Position numbers and translations under genes: made by a program. From Candidatus Saccharimonadota bacterium (GTDB lineage Bacteria; Patescibacteriota; Saccharimonadia; Saccharimonadales; Saccharimonadaceae), in assembly GCA_017510305.1 (NCBI GenBank), contig JAFWNO010000042.1, positions 1 through 13,193 on the forward strand: a DNA stretch of 13,193 nucleotides, written 5' to 3'. This document shows, piece after piece, positions 1-6,769 of this stretch (positions are counted from its first letter, which is position 1; each line of letters starts with the position of its first letter). Below the pieces are notes generated by a model. That model ran no database searches, was not told the DNA's origin, and saw nothing but the letters and a program-made list of their open reading frames with translations.

Positions 1-56
1 GCACTAGCGGCGAGAGCGGAAGCGACGATAATTTTTTTGTGGTTCTGTTCTTTCAT
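1..56 (-). CDS. N-terminus of a secreted or membrane protein (partial)
   Basis: Only the first 18 or so codons are inside the window; the gene continues leftwards. The translation begins MKEQNHKKIIVASALAASA, a short positively charged stretch followed by a hydrophobic Ala/Val-rich run, which is a typical signal-peptide or membrane-anchor start. On the minus strand the ATG is preceded at good spacing by AGAAAGGA (about 62-72), a clear ribosome binding site, and further up by a TAAAAT -10 box. The function cannot be told from this fragment. The start is well supported by the ribosome site; the reading as an export signal is inference from composition. Confidence 0.6.
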   Translation of the reverse strand, partial: MKEQNHKKIIVASALAAS

Positions 57-88
57 ACGATTTCCTTTCTTTTAGTTATCGTTCGCTT

Positions 89-96
89 ATTTTATC
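89..96 (-). promoter_or_regulatory. -10 box for the left-edge minus-strand gene
   Basis: The minus strand reads GATAAAAT here (TAAAAT is the complement of 89-94). It would start a transcript near 82 and give a leader of about 26 bases containing the AGAAAGGA ribosome site of the gene starting at 56. The same GATAAAAT string forms the -10 region of the guanine deaminase and tRNA-Gly. No good -35 is visible. Confidence 0.4.
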
Positions 97-185
97 AGTC
101 AGAGCTTAAACAAAAATGAAATTTTGTCATTAATGGCGGGGAAAGGTTACGATAAATTTAGTCAAATTTTTATTGCTCTTGCAAG

Positions 186-425
186 TTATCTGCCAGTCAT
201 TTGCTCGCAAAGTGCTTTGGCGATAGCAAGACCGAGCCCGGAACCATCTTTTATTTTCTCCATTGTCATTGTTTTAATTAGAATATGGTAATCCTTTTTA
301 GGTATAACTTTGATTTTCGCCGTGTATTCGGGGTGGTCGATACATCAATCCACAACCATGCAAAGCCGAGCAATAACGTCTACTCGCCCCTCACCAACAG
401 ATGAAACAAATGAAAAACGTAGTTC
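186..425 (-). pseudogene. Remnant of a sensor histidine kinase C-terminus
   Basis: On the minus strand an open segment ending at the TAA at 186-188 reads ...IDHPEYTAKIKVIPKKDYHILIK... and then GSGLGLAIAKALCEQMTG. The latter is the G2 box (GxGLGLxIxK followed by a helix) that closes the ATP-binding domain of histidine kinases. The same frame continues upstream through one TGA (345-347) as ELRFSFVSS...GRVDVIARLCMVVD before meeting a TAA at 426-428. No plausible start codon or ribosome site precedes it, and the phosphoacceptor, N and G1 boxes are missing. It therefore looks like a decaying C-terminal fragment rather than a working gene. The family call rests on the G2 box alone. In the standard code the TGA is a stop, and nothing else in the window suggests recoding. 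Confidence 0.55.
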
Positions 426-428
426 TTA

Positions 429-458
429 TTGTATACTACTTATCCTTTGTGATATAAT
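429..458 (+). promoter_or_regulatory. Promoter of the 496-1722 surface protein
   Basis: A perfect TATAAT lies at 453-458 with TTGTAT at 429-434, 18 bases apart. Transcription would start near 465. The resulting leader of about 30 bases contains AAAGGA (484-489), six bases before the ATG at 496. Confidence 0.6.
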
Positions 459-495
459 TAAGGAAGCAAAGGTCATAAATAAAAAAGGATTTTCC

Positions 496-1722
496 ATGTA
501 TCAAAATAAACATAAGAATAAAAGCATAAAAACAATAATATATTGCGCAATAGCAATTTTAGCATTATTTAATATTTATATTCCTAAAACATTTGCGGCT
601 GAGAATTATTTTACTGCGGAAGGTGGTACGCTTGAACTTGACGAATTAGACCCAGATCACGATCCAATAATAACAGTGAGAATAAAAGCTGCGCGCGAGA
701 TGACCGTACATTCTTTGCATGGGTATTTTACGCCTGTTAACGACGAAGATGAAGAGCTGAAATATGGATTTGGAGAGATTGATGTGGATTACCCAGGTAT
801 GGGTGGGATTAGTTATTCTTTGTATGATGGCGAATTTGAATGGAGTGCTGAAGAATACATGGATCCATCCGTAAGTAGTGAGGGTATACATGTCCAGGCT
901 GGCGATTCTCTGGTTAGAATTAATTACGAGCTAAAACCAGGAGTCGATGTGCTTAAGCGAAACATGCCAGCAAGAGTTGAGCTTGCAGTTATCGATGAGG
1001 GTTCTGAGACCGGTAAGCACATAGAGAATGTCACTATGGATGCCTACGTGAGAGCTGGGCATAATCTATCAGTATATAAACACATCATGGGCAATGGAGA
1101 TTTGGATGTACCCAATATAGTGGTTGGCGGTACGGATGTAACAGTAGGGATTGTACCAGAGCCCGGCAATGAGCTAGTATATTTGGAGTTAAATGGCCAA
1201 GATGTGACCGACCAAGTGAAAGATAATGTTTACATAGTGACACCTGGCACAGAGTCTTTGACTTTCTATGCAAATTTTCTCAGAGTTTATGAGGTACTAG
1301 AAGGTGATGGTGGTGAGCATATTTTAGGAAGCAAAGATGCGCTTGCTTTTAAAATCGATAATGATGTAACGTATTTTTGTGATCGAGGTGTCCTTTGGAT
1401 TGATGATGAGCCCATAGATATGAGTGCTTATTGTATGGTAGATCCAGAGAATCAAACTATCATCCTTTCGGCAGATTTCTTAAATACGCTAGATCTCGGC
1501 GAACATACTTTTGAAGCATATTTTTCGGAGCCTGATTCTGGAAATGCTAGGGCGAGTTTTACAATTATAGAAGAGAAAAATGTTCCAGGTGTTCCTAATA
1601 CTGGCTTTTCTACTAGTGAAGGTGTTGATGCAGAAATGACAAATGATTTCGTGGTTATCGCTGTGATTGTTGGGGGCGTCGTGTTAACTGGTACTCTGGC
1701 GAGGAAAGAAAAGCAAGAATAG
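496..1722 (+). CDS. Secreted surface protein with VPNTG sorting signal
   Basis: This 408-residue protein is probably exported and anchored to the cell wall. Residues 1-34 are a signal peptide: a Lys-rich start, then IIYCAIAILALFNIYI, then a likely cleavage site after TFAA. The mature part is acidic and looks beta-rich, with no domain I recognise. Near the C-terminus, residues 366-370 are VPNTG, a variant of the LPxTG sortase motif. A hydrophobic helix (about 385-402) and the charged tail ARKEKQE follow, completing the three-part sorting signal. An in-frame ATG exists at 310, but the ATG at 496 is chosen because AAAGGA sits six bases before it, the signal peptide starts there, and the promoter lies between the two. 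The gene is G-rich on its coding strand, unlike the later plus-strand genes, so it may have a different origin. It converges on the deaminase gene. Attachment by sortase is inferred; no sortase gene is in view. Confidence 0.8.
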   Translation: MYQNKHKNKSIKTIIYCAIAILALFNIYIPKTFAAENYFTAEGGTLELDELDPDHDPIITVRIKAAREMTVHSLHGYFTPVNDEDEELKYGFGEIDVDYPGMGGISYSLYDGEFEWSAEEYMDPSVSSEGIHVQAGDSLVRINYELKPGVDVLKRNMPARVELAVIDEGSETGKHIENVTMDAYVRAGHNLSVYKHIMGNGDLDVPNIVVGGTDVTVGIVPEPGNELVYLELNGQDVTDQVKDNVYIVTPGTESLTFYANFLRVYEVLEGDGGEHILGSKDALAFKIDNDVTYFCDRGVLWIDDEPIDMSAYCMVDPENQTIILSADFLNTLDLGEHTFEAYFSEPDSGNARASFTIIEEKNVPGVPNTGFSTSEGVDAEMTNDFVVIAVIVGGVVLTGTLARKEKQE

Positions 1723-1764
1723 AGATTAATAGGTAGTGTTATGTTTGTAACACCTAATATCTCT
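1721..1764. terminator. Bidirectional hairpin between convergent genes
   Basis: An imperfect inverted repeat has its left arm at 1721-1741 (starting AGAGAT) and its right arm at 1748-1764 (ending ATCTCT). It also pairs AGGT with ACCT and GTTA with TAAC around a short loop. It overlaps the stop codons of both convergent genes (1720-1722 and 1754-1756). It probably ends transcription in both directions. There is no long T-tract on either side, so termination strength is uncertain. Confidence 0.5.
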
Positions 1765-2221
1765 TCGCATTCATTTTCTCATATTCTCTGAACACTTCAA
1801 GGCACATCTCTCGGTCTTTTTCCTCCATAAAATCATCTGGTAGATCAGACCTCCCTCCCATCATCTCGTCAAACTTTGCATCCCGAAATCCAATCTTTTC
1901 ATTATCGCTCAACCTACACCCATAATATACCTTCCTGATATTTGCCCATAAAATCGCCGCAAGACACATTGTGCAAGGTTCCCCCGTGGTATAAAGCTCG
2001 CAATCCGAAAGATCATAGGTCTCAAGTTTACCTTCGGCTTTTCGTATTGCATCAATCTCGCCATGGCAGGTCGAATCATTGGAAGAGAGTACTCGATTGT
2101 GCCCCGACGCAATTACTTCGCCGTTTTTCACTACTACTGCCCCAAAAGGCCCACCATCATGATTGAGAATTCCTTCTCTTGCTTCACCTATCGCAATCTC
2201 CATAAATTCTTTTTTATACAT
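1754..2221 (-). CDS. guaD: Guanine deaminase (CDA-fold nucleobase deaminase)
   Basis: A 155-residue member of the cytidine deaminase fold, most like the small bacterial guanine deaminase that converts guanine to xanthine and ammonia in purine salvage. The zinc site is visible: His53 and the proton-shuttling Glu55 in CHGEIDA, then Cys83 and Cys86 in EPCTMC. As I recall them, these are the residue numbers of the Bacillus subtilis enzyme, which is about the same length. GGPFGAVVV (23-31) and the C-terminal GF-D segment (111-114) also fit. An odd feature is HGE in place of the usual HAE. The gene is divergent from the 2265 gene and has GGAAAGGAAG before its start. tRNA adenosine deaminase (TadA) is the main alternative, but TadA normally has HAE and a different C-terminus, so guanine deaminase is preferred. 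Purine salvage would suit a host-dependent organism. Confidence 0.8.
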   Translation of the reverse strand: MYKKEFMEIAIGEAREGILNHDGGPFGAVVVKNGEVIASGHNRVLSSNDSTCHGEIDAIRKAEGKLETYDLSDCELYTTGEPCTMCLAAILWANIRKVYYGCRLSDNEKIGFRDAKFDEMMGGRSDLPDDFMEEKDREMCLEVFREYEKMNAKRY

Positions 2222-2243
2222 CTACTTCCTTTCCTTTGCCTCT

Positions 2244-2251
2244 ATTTTATC
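2244..2251 (-). promoter_or_regulatory. -10 box for guanine deaminase
   Basis: The minus strand reads GATAAAAT, placing a transcript start near 2237. The leader would contain GGAAAGGAAG just before the ATG at 2221. It lies back to back with the plus-strand TATAAT at 2253-2258, so the two divergent promoters nearly overlap. No strong -35 is seen. Confidence 0.45.
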
Positions 2252-2252
2252 A

Positions 2253-2258
2253 TATAAT
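2253..2258 (+). promoter_or_regulatory. -10 box giving a leaderless transcript
   Basis: A perfect TATAAT ends six bases before the ATG at 2265. The normal -10 to start-site spacing places transcription start on or beside the A of the ATG. There is no ribosome binding site before the ATG, which fits a leaderless mRNA. Confidence 0.6.
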
Positions 2259-2264
2259 ATTCTT

Positions 2265-2609
2265 ATGGAAAACCGCATCAAAAATTACGAAAAATTCATT
2301 AAAAAAGCCAGCAAAAATCCCACCAGGGAATTAGCCGATTACCACGTCGAAATGCTCGCAAATTTTCAGCACGAGCGCCTCGTGCATCTACTGATTATGC
2401 TTTTCTTCGTTCTAGCTACGTTTCTCTTTACTGCCGCCACCTTCTTTATCGCGGCCTACGCCCCAGATCCGCTCATCTTTGTGCCTATCTGCATCATTAC
2501 CGCCATCTTCTTTATCCTTTCCATTTTCTATATTAAACATTACTATTTTCTAGAAAATCACATCCAAAAACTATATGACTATAACAAAATTCTTCATAAA
2601 ATGGTATAA
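2265..2609 (+). CDS. Small two-helix membrane protein, unknown function
   Basis: A 114-residue protein that I cannot assign to a family. It has a charged, probably helical N-terminal part (1-38), a membrane helix at about 40-64, a short PDPL-containing turn, a second helix at about 70-90, and a Tyr/Lys/His-rich cytoplasmic tail. The layout suggests a hairpin in the membrane with both ends on the cytoplasmic side. A longer frame opens at 2163, but it would overlap the deaminase gene head to head and cross its promoter. The ATG at 2265 is chosen because a TATAAT lies six bases upstream. The stop codon (2607-2609) lies inside the -10 box of the next gene. Confidence 0.65.
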   Translation: MENRIKNYEKFIKKASKNPTRELADYHVEMLANFQHERLVHLLIMLFFVLATFLFTAATFFIAAYAPDPLIFVPICIITAIFFILSIFYIKHYYFLENHIQKLYDYNKILHKMV

Positions 2610-2630
2610 TATAATCAATTAATCAAAGGA
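2605..2630 (+). promoter_or_regulatory. Promoter -10 and ribosome site for the 2635 gene
   Basis: TATAAT at 2605-2610 overlaps the stop codon of the upstream gene. It is followed by AAAGGA at 2625-2630, four bases before the ATG. Transcription from this box would begin near 2617 and leave a leader of about 18 bases. The -35 region is not recognisable. Confidence 0.5.
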
Positions 2631-2634
2631 TTTT

Positions 2635-3606
2635 ATGAACAATAAAGAAATCTATAAAAAGACTTTAACCTTTTCTATCCGCCGGCTCTTGTGGGATATA
2701 GCTTCGCTAGTAGTCATTATCCTCATTAGCACCGCAGGCTTCTTCCTCGCAGAGAAATTAGCAGATGCCGGCCTCATCGGCCTTGCCATTGGCCTTGCCA
2801 TCGGCATCGTTGCTGTCGCCATCGCTTCACACTTCATCTCCTACGTCTTCAAAGCCGGCCAAATCGCCATGATGACAGAGGCTGTCGCTACTGGCAAATT
2901 GCCAGACGATGTCTACGCCGCCGGTAAAAAAGTCGTCAAAGAGCGCTTTGTTACCGTCGCCGCTTACTACGCTGTCACTAGCGTAATTAAAGGCATTTTT
3001 AACGAAATTGGCCGCGTCATTACCGCCGTTGGCAATGCCATCGGTGGCGATAGTGGCAGCACTGTTGGCGGCGCTATTTCCGGCGTCATCCAGACTATCG
3101 TCGATTATCTCTGCGATTGCTGTCTTGGCTGGGTTTTCTATCGCAGAGACGAAAAGGCGGGCAGAGCCACCCTTCAAGGTGCCGTCCTCTTCTTCAAGCA
3201 TGGCAAGACTTTAGCAAAGAACTTAGGCCGCGTCTTTGGTATCGGTATTCTATCATTTGTCGTAATTGGCGGCGTATTCTTTGGCGTTACCTATCTAATC
3301 GCCATGGCTTTCCCAAATGCTTTTGAAACACTCGCCACCGAAATCGCCAATAATCTTCCAGCCGATACTAATGGTAAACTGGATTTTCTCACTCACGCGA
3401 ACACTTTAATGCTTGCTACCGCCGGCGTCGTCGGCGTGGCTATGTGGTGCATTGTCCACTCCACCTTCGTCCGTCCATTTATCCTCGTTGGCGTGCTCCG
3501 CAACTTCATCAATTCCGGTAAAGATGAAAAAATCACCGAGGCAGACTACGCCGAATTAGATAAAAAATCCAAGAAATTCGCCAAGCTTCACGCTGAAGAA
3601 GAATAA
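2635..3606 (+). CDS. Multi-pass membrane protein, unknown function
   Basis: A 323-residue integral membrane protein with no family I can name. Clear hydrophobic segments lie at about 18-38, 46-72, 204-226 and 257-276, with weaker ones near 107-120 and 278-290. The 46-72 segment is Gly/Ala/Ile-rich with a repeated GLAIG pattern. Between helices two and three is a soluble region with a Gly/Ser-rich stretch (137-150) and the cysteine cluster CDCC (160-163). The C-terminus is highly charged (295-323) and probably cytoplasmic. The start is supported by AAAGGA four bases upstream. Coding-strand composition is strongly C- and T-rich, like the rest of the plus-strand genes to its right. It is followed by the CIRCE operator and dnaJ, which seem to be a separate transcription unit. 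Confidence 0.7.
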   Translation: MNNKEIYKKTLTFSIRRLLWDIASLVVIILISTAGFFLAEKLADAGLIGLAIGLAIGIVAVAIASHFISYVFKAGQIAMMTEAVATGKLPDDVYAAGKKVVKERFVTVAAYYAVTSVIKGIFNEIGRVITAVGNAIGGDSGSTVGGAISGVIQTIVDYLCDCCLGWVFYRRDEKAGRATLQGAVLFFKHGKTLAKNLGRVFGIGILSFVVIGGVFFGVTYLIAMAFPNAFETLATEIANNLPADTNGKLDFLTHANTLMLATAGVVGVAMWCIVHSTFVRPFILVGVLRNFINSGKDEKITEADYAELDKKSKKFAKLHAEEE

Positions 3607-3609
3607 TCT

Positions 3610-3636
3610 CTAGCACTCTTGCATTTAGACTGCTAA
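3610..3636 (+). promoter_or_regulatory. CIRCE operator (HrcA binding site) upstream of dnaJ
   Basis: CTAGCACTC at 3610-3618 and GACTGCTAA at 3628-3636 are separated by exactly nine bases. The CIRCE consensus is TTAGCACTC-N9-GAGTGCTAA, so 16 of 18 defined positions match and the spacing is exact. CIRCE is the operator of the heat-shock repressor HrcA, and dnaJ is a classic target. The spacer holds the presumed -35 box (3619-3624), so a bound repressor would cover the promoter. No hrcA is in the window. Confidence 0.82.
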
Positions 3637-3647
3637 TACGCTATAAT
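3619..3647 (+). promoter_or_regulatory. dnaJ promoter, very short leader
   Basis: TTGCAT at 3619-3624 and TATAAT at 3642-3647 are 17 bases apart. Transcription would start near 3654, only about five bases before the ATG at 3659, leaving no room for a ribosome binding site. The -35 lies inside the CIRCE operator. Confidence 0.6.
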
Positions 3648-3658
3648 AGATATAAGTT

Positions 3659-4576
3659 ATGGCAAAAAGAGATTATTACGAAGTATTAGGCGTATCTAAA
3701 AACGCTTCTGATGACGAGATAAAAAAGGCTTACCGCAAATTAGCCGTTAAATATCATCCTGATAAAAATCCGGGTAATAAAGAGGCCGAGGAAAAGTTTA
3801 AGGAAATTTCCGAGGCTCACGAGGTTTTGTCAGACAAGCAAAAACGCGCCCGCTACGACCAATTCGGCCACGCTGGCGTAGGCGGTGCTGGCTCTGCTGG
3901 TGGCAATCCATTTGGCGGCGCTGGCAATCCATTTGAAGGTGGTAATTTCAATTTCAACGGCCAGAGTTTCAATTTCGACTTCGGTGGTGGTGGCCTCGAT
4001 GATATCCTCGGCGCGATGTTCGGCTTTGGTGGCGGGGCTCGTCGCCCACGCCGCGGCGCAGATTATCGTACATCCGTTACGATCACCTTCGAAGAGGCCA
4101 TCTTCGGCGTCAATAAAACGGTAAATGTCAATGGCGAAACTATCAAGCTCAAGATTCCAAAGGGTATTGACGACGGCATGTCTATCCGCCTCGCCGGCAA
4201 AGGTGGCGATGCTCCAGAGGGTGGCACCAAGGGCGATCTTTACGTCCAAGTTCGCGTCAAGCCCCATAAAACTCTCACTCGCGAAGGCTCTATTATTCTT
4301 TCCGAGCAAGTCATTTCCATGGTGGATGCCGCTCTCGGCACAGAGGTAGACGTCGAAACTGTCGACGGTACCGTCACAATGAAGGTCCCAGCCGGCACCC
4401 AGTCTGGCACCCCGTTCAAATTGTCCGGCCATGGCGTCCCACTTATGCGTAGCGATGGCGATCGTGGCCCGCACATCGTCACTATCATCGTCGAAACTCC
4501 TCGTAATCTCTCCAAAAAGCAAAAAGAATTGCTCCAAGAATTCCAATCCGCCAAAAAACGCGGCCTCTTCCGCTAG
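3659..4576 (+). CDS. dnaJ: DnaJ-type co-chaperone without zinc finger (type II, CbpA-like)
   Basis: This 305-residue Hsp40 stimulates the ATPase of DnaK and delivers unfolded clients to it in the cytoplasm. The J-domain spans about 4-69, with the essential HPD motif at 33-35 and a QFGHAG segment at its end. A Gly/Phe/Asn-rich linker follows (about 73-130), rich in GGNPF and FNF repeats. Two beta-sandwich client-binding domains fill 135-295. The four CxxCxGxG zinc motifs of classical DnaJ are absent, so it is the type II architecture of CbpA. Given the CIRCE operator just upstream it is probably the organism's heat-shock DnaJ all the same. cbpA is therefore the main alternative name. The neighbours offer no further clue, as dnaK and grpE are not in view. 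The gene is probably translated from a nearly leaderless mRNA. Confidence 0.93.
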   Translation: MAKRDYYEVLGVSKNASDDEIKKAYRKLAVKYHPDKNPGNKEAEEKFKEISEAHEVLSDKQKRARYDQFGHAGVGGAGSAGGNPFGGAGNPFEGGNFNFNGQSFNFDFGGGGLDDILGAMFGFGGGARRPRRGADYRTSVTITFEEAIFGVNKTVNVNGETIKLKIPKGIDDGMSIRLAGKGGDAPEGGTKGDLYVQVRVKPHKTLTREGSIILSEQVISMVDAALGTEVDVETVDGTVTMKVPAGTQSGTPFKLSGHGVPLMRSDGDRGPHIVTIIVETPRNLSKKQKELLQEFQSAKKRGLFR

Positions 4577-4590
4577 CCATCCCTGTCTGA

Positions 4591-4596
4591 TACAAT
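4591..4596 (+). promoter_or_regulatory. -10 box giving a leaderless recG transcript
   Basis: TACAAT (one change from TATAAT) ends six bases before the recG ATG at 4603, so transcription should begin at or next to the ATG. There is no ribosome site in the 26-base gap after dnaJ. The -35 region (about 4568-4573) is weak and lies in the end of dnaJ. Confidence 0.5.
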
Positions 4597-4602
4597 ATTA
4601 CT

Positions 4603-6768
4603 ATGGATTTATCGCTAGAATTAGACAAAATTAGCGGCATTGGCCCCAAGACTTACGAGAAATTGGAAAAGGCTGGCCTGCGCACGCTTGGCGACATTAT
4701 CTATTATCTTCCACGCGCTTATGAAAATTACCGTGCCACCACCACTATCGACCAAATCCGCCCAGGTAAAATCATGATAAAAGGCAAGCCTGATAGTCTC
4801 AAATCCACTCACGCTCGCCGCCGCCATCTCACTATCACCGAGGGAGTCATCCGCGATAACACCGGCGCTATTCGTGTAGTCTGGTTTAATCAGCCCTATC
4901 GCGTCCGCCAGCTCGACCCTAAAAAGGAATATTATTTCACTGGCAACTACGATTTTAAATACGGCAAATATCAGCTTACCTCGCCGGTAGTCACCGAGGC
5001 AGCCGAAGTGAGCGAAAATCAGAGTAGTTTTCAGCCGATTTACCCCGCCAAAAATAGCCTCAAGCCCCTCTTTTTTAAGAAAATTATGGGCAAACTCCGC
5101 CCCAATTTCGCCTCCATCCCAGACCTTCTCCCAGAGGGCTATGCTCCAGATTTTGCTGGAAGCGGTGCTCGCGCCGATGCTCTCTACGATATCCACTTTC
5201 CAGAATCTTCCGATGACGTTAAAAAAGGCAAAAAATACCTCGCCTACGAAGAATTATTTGAATTTTTGCTCGCCGCCAAGCTCAATCAGCAGGAAAATCA
5301 GAAACTAAATGCCATCAGCCTTCCCTTTAATGCCGAAAATACCAAAAATCTAGTTAAAAATCTCCCCTTTAAACTTACCGACGCCCAGCGGATTGCTACC
5401 TGGGATATCCTCAGGGACCTTGAGAAGCCCACCCCTATGAATCGGCTACTACAGGGCGATGTTGGCTCTGGCAAGACCGTAGTGGCCGCCCTAGCGGCTC
5501 ACCAGGCCGCGAAATCGGGCCATCAGACTGCTATCCTTGCTCCTACGGCTATTTTGGCCTCACAGCACGCTAGCGGCCTCTCCGCGCTTCTAGAGCCATT
5601 TGGCCTCAAAATTGCTCTTCTTACCGGCGCCACCAAGCAGAAGGCTTCCCTGAAGAAGCAGATAAAAAATGGCGAAATTGATATAATCATTGGCACGCAC
5701 GCTCTTCTTACGGATGATACCGTTTTTCACTCTCTTGCTCTCTGTATTATTGACGAGCAGCATCGTTTCGGTGTGGCCCAGCGCCAGAAATTACTCGCTA
5801 AGACCGCCATTTCTAATCCAGGACTCGCCCCCCACCTTCTTTCCATGACGGCTACCCCTATTCCTCGTTCTCTCCAGCTCACCGTTTTTGGCGACCTAGA
5901 CATCTCTATTTTGGATAGCCTACCAAACGGCCACCAGCCGATAGAAACTAAAATCATGCCCGAGATAGAGATGCAGGAAAATCTCTATCCTGCCCTCCGC
6001 CAGCACCTCAAAGCCGGCGAGCAAGTTTACTTTATCTGTAAATTAATAGATGATGGTGGTGGCCAGTTTGCGAATTCCGATTTGTCGAGCTGTGGCGGAG
6101 GCACGGCCGAGCCCATTGGTGCGGCCCCCGCGACGGCGGGCGGACGCAACCATTGCTCGACAATCGGAGATTTGCGAACTGGCAATACACAATCGGATGT
6201 TATGAAATTATCAAAAAAAATAAAAAAACTATTTCCCGAGTACAATGTAGCAACTCTCCACGGCAAAATGAAGCCATCCGAAAAAGACGCCGTAATGGAA
6301 AAATTCCTCAAAAACGAGTCCCAGATTCTTGTCTCCACGACAGTGGTTGAAGTCGGCGTCAACGTACCAAACGCCACTCAGATTATCATCATGGATGCCG
6401 AGGGCTACGGCCTCGCACAATTACACCAACTTCGTGGCCGAGTTGGCCGCGGAACCAAAGCCAGCAATTGCTACCTCATCACCTCTGGCGAGGATAAACC
6501 ATCCCGCCGCTTGCGCGAATTGGAAAAATCCACCGATGGCTTCTATCTCTCAGAGGTAGATCTTAAACTTCGCGGCCCAGGCGAAATTTACGGCAGCCTC
6601 CAGCATGGCGAATTAAATCTCCAGATTGCCACTCTATCAGATACAAAATTGATCGCCCTCGCCAGAAAGCACGCCACAGAATTTGCCAAACATCCCGAAG
6701 ATATGGTAAAATATAAAGAACTAAACAATAACATTAAGAAATATCAACAGCTTACCACATTAAATTAG
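4603..6768 (+). CDS. recG: ATP-dependent DNA helicase RecG with an in-frame insertion
   Basis: RecG is a superfamily 2 double-stranded DNA translocase that remodels stalled replication forks and branch-migrates Holliday junctions. The 721-residue product has the N-terminal wedge/OB region (about 1-250), including an early helix-hairpin-like segment GIGPKTYEKL. The Walker A motif GDVGSGKT is at 285-292, the DEQH box at 384-387 with the RecG/Mfd-type sequence DEQHRFGV, and SMTATPIPRSL follows. The second helicase lobe contains LHGKMKPSEKDAVM, STTVVEVGVNVPNA and QLRGRVGRG. Between QVYFICKLIDD and SDVMKLSKKI, residues about 485-530 form a Gly/Ala/Ser-rich stretch absent from the normal family layout. 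That DNA folds into a long hairpin (separate entry). All helicase motifs are intact, so the enzyme is probably active. The stop lies one base before the rsmD start, so the two are likely coupled. Confidence 0.95.
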   Translation: MDLSLELDKISGIGPKTYEKLEKAGLRTLGDIIYYLPRAYENYRATTTIDQIRPGKIMIKGKPDSLKSTHARRRHLTITEGVIRDNTGAIRVVWFNQPYRVRQLDPKKEYYFTGNYDFKYGKYQLTSPVVTEAAEVSENQSSFQPIYPAKNSLKPLFFKKIMGKLRPNFASIPDLLPEGYAPDFAGSGARADALYDIHFPESSDDVKKGKKYLAYEELFEFLLAAKLNQQENQKLNAISLPFNAENTKNLVKNLPFKLTDAQRIATWDILRDLEKPTPMNRLLQGDVGSGKTVVAALAAHQAAKSGHQTAILAPTAILASQHASGLSALLEPFGLKIALLTGATKQKASLKKQIKNGEIDIIIGTHALLTDDTVFHSLALCIIDEQHRFGVAQRQKLLAKTAISNPGLAPHLLSMTATPIPRSLQLTVFGDLDISILDSLPNGHQPIETKIMPEIEMQENLYPALRQHLKAGEQVYFICKLIDDGGGQFANSDLSSCGGGTAEPIGAAPATAGGRNHCSTIGDLRTGNTQSDVMKLSKKIKKLFPEYNVATLHGKMKPSEKDAVMEKFLKNESQILVSTTVVEVGVNVPNATQIIIMDAEGYGLAQLHQLRGRVGRGTKASNCYLITSGEDKPSRRLRELEKSTDGFYLSEVDLKLRGPGEIYGSLQHGELNLQIATLSDTKLIALARKHATEFAKHPEDMVKYKELNNNIKKYQQLTTLN
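6062..6183 (+). repeat. Fold-back element inserted in frame in recG
   Basis: The arms 6062-6090 and 6155-6183 pair over 28 positions with two one-base bulges (6083 and 6169). 26 pairs are Watson-Crick and the other two are G-U in the sense RNA. The 64-base GC-rich loop contains CGGAGG-CACG and CGGCCGAGCCC (6104-6114), both also found in the ligA insert, the second in the same reading frame (codons for Ala-Glu-Pro). After it comes TTGG-GCGG, resembling a shortened form of the GCCCCTTGGGACGC core. Kinship with the other copies is inferred from these shared segments; the full core is absent. Confidence 0.7.
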
Positions 6769-6769
6769 C

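Noticed and set aside
345-347. TGA read as a sense codon (recoding as in SR1/Gracilibacteria) to rescue the kinase frame
   Set aside because: I see no other in-frame TGA needing recoding in the clearly functional genes here, and the kinase fragment lacks a start and most motifs anyway.
310-495. Upstream in-frame ATG at 310 as the start of the surface protein
   Set aside because: It has no ribosome site, lies over the kinase remnant and before the promoter at 429-458, and would bury the signal peptide 62 residues inside the protein.
2163-2264. Start at 2163 for the small membrane protein
   Set aside because: It would overlap the deaminase gene and its promoter. The ATG at 2265 fits the TATAAT six bases upstream.
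3830-4546. Long minus-strand open frame across dnaJ
   Set aside because: It is a mirror of the strongly biased dnaJ codons, has no ribosome site and no recognisable protein features.
6061-6183. Ribosomal bypass site in recG, because GGC codons flank the hairpin in the same frame
   Set aside because: The matching GGC codons follow simply from the arm ends, and the ligA insert does not show the same matched codons at its borders. It is kept only as a remote option.
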